DNA from: Bryopsis sp. KO-2023
Lineage: Eukaryota; Chlorophyta; Ulvophyceae; Bryopsidales; Bryopsidaceae
Reading direction: 5' to 3'
DNA: 64,000 nucleotides
NCBI GenBank assembly: GCA_030272585.1
Contig: BSYQ01000007.1
Coordinates: 934,001 to 998,000, forward strand
The notes below the pieces were generated by a model. The model was not told the DNA's origin. It saw nothing but the letters and a program-made list of their open reading frames with translations, and made no database searches. Position 1 is the first letter of the stretch, and each line of letters starts with the position of its first letter. Below are positions 57,001 to 64,000 of this stretch, piece by piece. A program made the translations under genes and the position numbers.

Positions 57001-60000
57001 CTCAGATTCACGCAAAGCATCATTAGCTTTCAAGATTTCCTCCTCTCTGGCTTCGCATTGATTCTCCAAGTCGGAAATGGTGGCCTGATGCTCCCGGATT
57101 TCTTTCTCTACAGCTTCCAGTTTCCCCTTCAGATTGTTCCGATCCTCCGTAATGAATTTCAAATCATCCATCGAGGCCCCAAGCTCCTTCTGCACCTCGA
57201 ACATTTCCTCCTTTAATTTTTCGATCATCTCCTCCTTGTCGTAGCACCGTGCCGTCAGAATTTCGATCATCTCGACATGCATTCTGTTTCCAGACTTTAA
57301 GGTTTTCACCTCAGCAAGCGCCCTATCTCTTTCCTTGCCACTGAGATTGGCCTCTTCAGATGCAGCAGCAAATTTCTCTTTCCATTCGCTCAAGATGGCC
57401 TGCTGGAGTGCATGTTTCGTGATCATCGACACCAGCTGCTTGACGGCTCCGTCTTTCTCACTTTCGGCGGTCTCCAGACTGACAAGCGACGCCTTGACCT
57501 CATCTTGGACATCTTTCAGCACTCTGTTAAGACACTCAATTTCTTCTGCTCTTCTACAGCTTTCTTGCTCAAGGTCCTTCACACGATTCGCCTCCTCAGC
57601 AAGTTCATTTTTTAGACACACCATAGCTTCTGTATCGTTGTGCCTTTCTTGCATTATGTTTTCGATCTCCATTGCTTTGCTTTCGATTCGATACTTCAAC
57701 TTTTCGACAGCTTCTGTTCGTTTCAGTACTTTCGTGTGCAACTCGATATTCTCCTGAATGGCATCGTTGCACTCGGTTACAATAACTTCAATTCTCTTCT
57801 CGTAATCAACTTTTTCTGTTTCTCGGTCTTGGCTGTAGCTCTCGAAATCAGCCTTATGCTCATCCAATTCGGCCTGCAATTTTTCCAGATCAGCCCAGAC
57901 AGCATCCCTTTCTCCAGCAATCGATTCCAAGCGCTCTTCTTTATTCTGTAGGTCCTCAGTGAGATGCTCTATCTCCTCTGATTTTTCCACTACCTCCGCT
58001 GCCAGCTTGCTCGACCTATCCACCTGCTCCGCGAGGTCCTTTTTGACCCTGGAAACCTCACACAGAATCTCTTCTTTTTCCTCCACAACTTCCGTCAGCT
58101 CCTTTCCTTTGCCATCCAAATCGGCTAGCAGCTGCTCCACTTTTTCCCTCTCTTTGCCAGCCCCCTCCTCAACTTCGCTAATTTTTTCGATTGCCACATC
58201 CCGCTCCTCCACAGCCGACTTCAGTTGTGCACATGCATCTTCCCGTTCGGCCCGGCTGCATGCCAGTTCCGCCAAAACACTTTCCACTTCTTTTGTCAGT
58301 GTAGCGACAGAAGTTTGGCTTTCGTCCAACTCTTTAAAGGCTCGCATCGCCTCTTTCTCAGTTTCAATGAGGGTTTTTTCTGCAGCATCTCGAGCCAATT
58401 CGATGGATTCTTTTTCCATTAAAAGGGCAGATTTTTCTGTCGGATCAAAGAAGATAATAAAAGCATAATAATAATATAACCATCAAGAACAAAGCCATTA
58501 AATATATAAAAACACTAGCATTTTTCACTTGCTTCCTAAAACAAAATCAGGGAAGGTCTACTCCTAGATCTGGATGATGAAGAGACGAAAATTATTTTGC
58601 CTGTGATATGCACAAACCTGCAAGCAGCGCATCTCTCTCAGCAGCTCCATCACTTGCTGCCTTCTCAGCCTATAATCCACACCCACCATCAAACTCCACA
58701 CTTTCTTACTTGTAAAAAATCTTTCACTTCACGAGATAAATATCCTTCCCAAAAATAAAACACGCTCAAAAAAACCGGCCATGTTTTCTTCTTTCTACAC
58801 ACCATACATAGTGTCAATGAGATCTCACCTCTGCAAGCTTGGATTCCTTCTCTTGAATTTCCTGGTTAGCCATGTCCACCGCATTTTGAAGCTCCTTCGA
58901 CACCATGATTAGCCCTTCGCTTTCAATCTGTGACGCTGCCATATCCGCTTTGAGGTCAGCATTACTCTTTTGAGCTTGATTCAGTTCCGTATTCAGCTTT
59001 TCACATTCTGCCGTGGATTTTTCCAAAGCGAAGCGAGACTGGGCTGCCTCTCTCCTCAGATTTCCTTCCCGCTCGATGTACCCTTCGATTTTGGCCGTGA
59101 ATTCCTTGGCTTCCTTCTCCAGCTTGCCTATTTGGGGCTGTTGAGCGTCCCACTTTTGCTGAAGCACATGCAGCTCCTCTTTGGCTGAGATCAAGACTCC
59201 CCTCTCCTCTTGCAAACGCTGGAGCTCTTTCGAGACAAGGTCCCTGGCTTGTTGCTCTGCTACCAGCTTCTCACACATCAGCTTCTTTTCATTTTCTGCC
59301 TGGTTCAACAGGTCGCTCATTTCAAGCACTCGAGCCTTGAACACCTCCGTCTCCACAGTGATATCCCCCATGCGTTTCTCCGATGCCTCCAGCTGTCCAA
59401 GCACATTCGACTCGCTGGCCAGGGCTTTGTCCAGCATTTTTCCAGCGTGATCCAATTCTTTTTGCAGCTCTGCCAAATTCTTCAATGCTGAGTCTTCAGC
59501 GGAGGAAATTTGAGATCTGAGATCAACATTTTCAGCCAGACTGGAGGCCAAGGAGGCTGACAGTTTTTCGAGCTCGGACTTCAGGGATTGGCTGGCTTTT
59601 TCATCTTTTTCGTGTTGAGACACCAGCTGTTTGATCTTAACCTCTGTGTGTTCATTCTTGAGCCTGGTGTGCAAACCAAGAAAGCATGTTGTCAACAGAA
59701 CGCCATGGCAGTTTTTGGATATTTATTTTAAACTTTTTTTTTAAATTCAATAAATGAGGAATCCCCGATAAATTACAACAGGGGTCTTGCTGCATTTCTT
59801 TCATAACATATTATGAACAGAATTACGGCATAATAGCATCTTATTTTTAAGGATACTTCCATTGTATAATATTACATCGTACGTATCGTGTCGAATGTTG
59901 CACGAGCTCCACCACACTATGATGTTTCAACGGGTCCGAATTATATGTATTAAATTTAGAAAAAAGCTTCTGCTGGCCTGCTTTATCAAGAAAATTAAAC

Positions 60001-62114
60001 AAAATAAAATGACTATTAATGAATATGCTCAATGGGGCCTCTTTGAAGTCCAGTAGCAATCATTGATTTTTCCAACAACTGCACCTTTGTTGCTCGATCT
60101 GTGAGGCGAGCCTGCTTTTCACATCATCGAGTTCATTCTGAAGTGCAGCCCTGTCCACCGCTGAGGATTCATTCAGAGTATCTTTTTCGGCCAGTCGGCT
60201 GATCAGAACCTTGATTTCATTGTCCATTTCGGTGTTTTTGCACTTGGCCTGCTGCTCAGCCGCCATTTTTTCATTGATGATCAGCTGGGATGCATCGAGC
60301 CTCTTGGAAAGATCTGAGGTCCGACTCTCTGCTGCATCCCTCAGACGTACCTTTTTTTCAAAAAGATGCAGCAGCAAATCATATTTCATCTATTTTTTAG
60401 CAGGAGTTTGCTTTGCTTTATTTAATATGTCTTGTGGGTGTTTCAAAAATTCTTGCAGCATATCTGAATGAAAACCTTGCAGCAAATTATGATCCCAAAT
60501 TATGTGCTACATGCATACCTCATTGGCATTCGCTGACTCCATGGCGGCAAGCTGAGATCCCAAAGAGTCGACTTTAGTTCTACATCTTTTCATTTCCTCG
60601 AGTGCCTCTTCGAGCTTTTCGGCACCTGCATAGACAAGGATCCCCATGCAACCATGTTCACCAGGAGCAAAAATGACACACACACACACACATCCCCAAC
60701 AAAACGTCCCGACCCTCACTTGGCAAAACACAACTGGACCCCTAAGCTTGCATGGCATTAAAAAAATAAATAAACCACCTCTATTTGCCACAAAACACCA
60801 CAAAAAATCAAGTTACAACCCACCACCCACTCCCACACTTTCGTTTAATTTTGGGGGGTTTCCTCAACACAACACAATGTTTTTACTATTCTCGACCTAC
60901 TTTCACGCTCTTTAACGCTGTTTTCAGCCTCGTACATCTCAATGTACTGCACCACCTTCCCCAGTCTTGCCCTCAGCCCGTCGGTTTCTTCACCGAGCCT
61001 CCCCCGGGGCAAACAAGCCCTGAGCGTCTCCAGCTCCCGCTGCACCTCAGCCACCATGACATCCTGCCTGTCCCCTTTGCTATCAACCAACCGAGGAGAT
61101 CTACCAGCATATTCATGAGCCATCATAATGTCGCACTCATGTCGGTGCACTTGGGTTTCCCGATGGACCACCATCATCTGGAGTTTCACCTCAGCATTCT
61201 TTATCCGCTTCTTGGCCTCACGTCTAGACTTGTCCACAGCTTGATTCTCGGAAGCTATCCTGTCCAGAGAGTCGCTGATATCCACCATTTGGCCTTGGAT
61301 CGAGGAGAACACATCCCCACCAGCATCTTCAGAAGAGTTGATATCAGGTTGATTTCCAGGCACGGGGGCACTTCTGGACCTCACCATGCTCCACTCATAT
61401 TCACTGCCACAAGTACCAGAACCTCTGGACGAATCCACCACATTTGCTTTGCAGAGAGCCAGTTCTTTTTCGACAGCCGCCTTTTCAGAAGTCAGCATTT
61501 CAACTTGAGCCTGCAGGGCATGCATTTCTTCGAAATATCTTCCATCGAACGACTTGTTTTCCGCTCTCAAAGCTCGCGCCTCCGCCACGAGATAGTTGTT
61601 GCGGATCTGGAGCGCTTCCACATCTTCAGGCACGGACATTCTACGGCGGCCGCTTTCCCGCAGAATGCTGATCTCTCTGTTGAGCTCGTCCTTATCCTTG
61701 TGGGCTTCCTCCAATTCCGTTTTCAGACTTTTCGCCTTCGCCATTAACCCCTCCGTTTCCGCCTACAGGCACCACAAATTCCCACCCAGTCAAGGAAAAA
61801 ATACCTCACTGCCCCCATAATGCATTCTTCCACACCCAATCCCATCAGAAAAGCGTCAAGAGAACAGCGCCAGCCACAAAGGCGGCATTCGTAAATTTGC
61901 CGCCACGCAAATCGCGATTCAGGTTTCTACTGGCGGCTCCGACCTGTAGGCGCAGTTCAATTGCCTCGGCTGGATCCTCGCCGCTGCCAGGTATTCTTGG
62001 TCCCGCAGTGCTTCTAGCTGACAGCTGGTCCCGCAGCGAAGAAACCTCTTTCACCAGCCGTTGGTTCAATTCCTTCAGGGAAGCCACCCTGGAAACGTTT
62101 TTCTCCTCCGACAT
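54090..62114 (-). CDS. giant tail-anchored coiled-coil protein
   Basis: Eleven exons (62114-61944, 61762-60901, 60625-60519, 60350-60085, 59663-58829, 58669-58618, 58436-56542, 56407-56228, 56043-55114, 54837-54577, 54470-54090) keep frame throughout and encode about 1979 residues starting MSEEKNVSRVASLKELN. Nearly the whole length is heptad-rich, Glu/Lys/Leu-dominated coiled coil, interrupted by a Ser-rich stretch near residues ~160-200 (SSRGSGTCGSEYEWS). The C-terminal ~210 residues are acidic and non-coiled and end in one hydrophobic segment (MGLGSTMGATLVVLAGVLV) and a short basic/Cys tail, so it should be a tail-anchored membrane protein with its rod in the cytosol. Giantin-type golgins and plant WIT nuclear-envelope proteins share this layout, but sequence identity to either cannot be claimed. 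The end of exon 9 could be 12 bases later. It is probably a tether or scaffold. Confidence 0.75.
56181..56192. repeat. T-run and G12 tract in coiled-coil gene intron
   Basis: About twenty T, nearly uninterrupted, are followed by twelve G within the intron between exons 8 and 9. A short (ATCTT)n array lies just to the left, at about 56110-56132. Confidence 0.8.
60678..60693. repeat. (CA)n microsatellite in coiled-coil gene intron
   Basis: A run of about eight CA dinucleotides in the intron between exons 2 and 3. It is a simple repeat without evident role. Confidence 0.7.
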
Positions 62115-64000
62115 GTTTTCCCCCTGTGAAACCAAGAACAGTGGGCGTTGGTGTGCGGTTTGCCCTCGCCGCCTGCGACAGCGTTCGTTGTATAGGGGTT
62201 TCTTGATCAAGAAAACGAAAAGGAAGACGGAAGTCGTGTACCCACCTAAATAAGCTTGTTCTTTCTTTGAGCCCCAATTCACGTTGAGCGTCCAGACAGC
62301 TGGACCGAAAAACCACAGCAGCAAGAGCAATGAACGTGAACCCACGAGCAGGCAGTTCCCAAAGCGCTCGTTTCTCCACCTCAAAAGATATTCAGGAATC
62401 TGAGTTCCCTTTGCAGGCAATCACAGGGCAGCCGCCAAGACCTGAGCGCATCAAACGAGAGCCCTCTTAAGAAGGTCTCAAGACACAGGAATACGGCAGC
62501 ACCCCCGTCCAGAAACGCTGGCGAGGGAAGGGGGTTACGCAACAGCAATCAAATGAAAAGACACCAAACGGAGCGACAGGCGGCGCCTCGGAAATTCATA
62601 TGTTCCTCTTTTACCTCGGTAAGGGATAGTTTGGATACACGGCAGACAGAATTTGGATATGTTGCACGTGAAAATATCGTGAGCAGAATAGTTTGTGGGT
62701 AAGGTTGGTTGAAAGGGACAGAATAGAAAAAACGCTCTGTGTCGTCCAGCCAGCGAGATCGCCATCGAAGCAACTCGCGAGTCGTCCAGAGTACATGTGT
62801 TGATGGTGTTCCTTGGTTGAGACTCAGTCGGGGACAGTTCGACCCGACTTCTTACGAAAGTCTAGGAAACCATGTTGTGAACCAATCGTTTTTACACGAA
62901 GAGTTATCCAAAGTATCACGGTCTTTCCTTATATGTTCCCCTAGTTTCTGTCAGGTATGCGAAACGCCATATGCGATCCACTAATTCGATCGCGTACAAT
63001 CAACAACATGCGACAACCATCCACACGAACTGCGCATTGCTTGGTTTTGAGATGCATCTCATATGATGCCTTACTTGAGCTTATCAACATCGTGGCTTTT
63101 CAGGTTCTGCGAACAGCTCAACATTCTAACAAGTCCCAAAGAGGATACGTTCTGAAATCAATGGAAAGTATGTGTTGTATAGCTAGAAACATGCGGAAAG
63201 GTTTTAGCAGGAACTGTGTTTCAAACATTACGAAGCCAGGTATGGAGAGGAGGAAACCAGGGGAGCTGGTCACAACAGAAAATGGAGTCTGAATCCTTGA
63301 TAGAGTTAGTAGAGCTATTGTTTCGAAAAAGGAAGAATGGGTATGTGCCTTGGCAGTTAGCAAGTTTGGCTGAACTACAACTAAGGCACATACCCATTCT
63401 TCCTTTTTCGAAACAAAAGCTCTACTAACTCTATCAAGGATGAAATCGTCCAACCCTTTCCTCAGACCTAACTTCCTAAGAATGGGACCGTGGGCGTTCC
63501 CAGGCAAGATTAGCTCTGTCAACTGACACTGGCTTTGCAAGTCAGGAATATGTCAGCGGAGACGTGCCAGCTCATGATCAGCCATGAGCTGTCGAACTTC
63601 CCTGGAGGGTTGCGAATCATACTTTCCTCCGGACCGCCGCGCATGCATGGTGAACAAACACAATGCGTCGCTGAATAAGCTCGCCCAGAAAACCAGTACA
63701 AAGAATGGGGAGGGCTTGCGGCGCTGACTGAAATTCTGAGGGGAGCGTGTTGGAGGGCGGCAATGATGGCATCATTACTGAGAAACCCACAGAATGAGAA
63801 GACATTGTGCTTAAAGCTGGACAGGCAACCAACGATCACAATTGAAACCTGCTCTTGTTCCTTTTATTCGAGTTCCTGTCGCTCTCAGAACAATCGGTTG
63901 AGAGATAGAGGGGTGTTCTTGCAAACAAACAATCCAGAAGGGGTTCTCAGTACTAGGACGAGTGCACTCGCGACTGTGCCGTGTTTGAAGCTCGAGGGGG
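62115..64000. other. gene-less stretch containing a hairpin
   Basis: The leader of the coiled-coil gene lies in the first few hundred bases. Its frame stays open upstream to 62420 and encodes a hydrophobic stretch, but without good start context. No other gene is supported. A strong inverted repeat lies at 63293-63441. Confidence 0.5.
63293..63441. repeat. 59-bp near-perfect inverted repeat (hairpin)
   Basis: The left arm 63293-63351 and right arm 63383-63441 are reverse complements over 59 bases with a single mismatch (CTATTG against the complement of CAAAAG), separated by a 31-base loop. An RNA from either strand would fold into a very stable stem. It could be a microRNA or other small-RNA precursor, a foldback transposon remnant, or a recent palindromic duplication. 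The sequence alone shows only the symmetry. Confidence 0.92.

Noticed and set aside
60785..61747. 320-residue plus-strand frame
   Set aside because: It mirrors exon 2 of the coiled-coil gene, which is in phase with ten other exons; the frame has no domain.

Overview
The window is nuclear DNA from a photosynthetic green eukaryote, most likely an early-branching streptophyte alga or another flagellated green alga. Genes carry many short GT-AG introns, plus at least two GC-AG introns. Several products have plant-type relatives: a plastid glycerol-3-phosphate acyltransferase, a MenA/ABC4-type phytyltransferase for phylloquinone, a plant-type secreted phospholipase A2, a lambda-type glutathione transferase, INCURVATA11-like and other 2-oxoglutarate oxygenases, and a plant NST1-like protein. 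A radial spoke protein 2-like gene (DPY-30 plus GAF) implies motile flagella, which excludes flowering plants. The species cannot be named from sequence alone. There is no CRISPR array, rRNA, recognised tRNA or intact transposon.

Layout. 1-8.7 kb: a helicase-associated-domain protein (+) and a cyclic-nucleotide-binding-domain K+ channel (-). 8.7-13.6 kb: ASF1 histone chaperone (-) head to head with SCAMP (+). 14.6-17.5 kb: the two plastid enzymes MenA (-) and GPAT (+), also head to head. 18.2-29.1 kb: five genes on the + strand: a 2OG oxygenase, cohesin loader MAU2/SCC4, secreted PLA2, an ankyrin-repeat protein and splicing factor ISY1. 29.4-34.7 kb: RSP2 (-) head to head with a BCL7-like acidic protein (+). 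35.2-40 kb: an unrecognised secreted protein (+) and a UBC-like/2OG-oxygenase fusion (-). 40.2-43.9 kb: EMC8/9 (-) head to head with a Trx-Grx-Grx protein (+). 45.5-48.6 kb: NST1-like gene (+). 48.6-51.2 kb: low-complexity desert full of G and A runs. 51.2-62.1 kb: a lambda GST and a tail-anchored coiled-coil protein of about 1979 residues (both -). 62.1-64 kb: no gene, but a 59-bp near-perfect inverted repeat.

Most genes are unrelated housekeeping functions (chromatin, splicing, cohesion, membrane traffic, redox, lipid). There is no operon-like logic. The recurring arrangement is the head-to-head pair with a short shared intergenic region (165-432 bp). Exon models were built by hand from reading frame, splice-site phase and family similarity. 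5' ends are unresolved for the K+ channel, the ankyrin protein, the NST1-like gene and the transit-peptide region of MenA.

No defence or mobile system was found. The most interesting items are the hairpin near the right end, the CKFS replacement in a CGFS glutaredoxin domain, the UBC-like/2OG-oxygenase fusion, an unrecognised secreted protein, the giant tail-anchored coiled coil, and an ankyrin protein that may carry a signal peptide.
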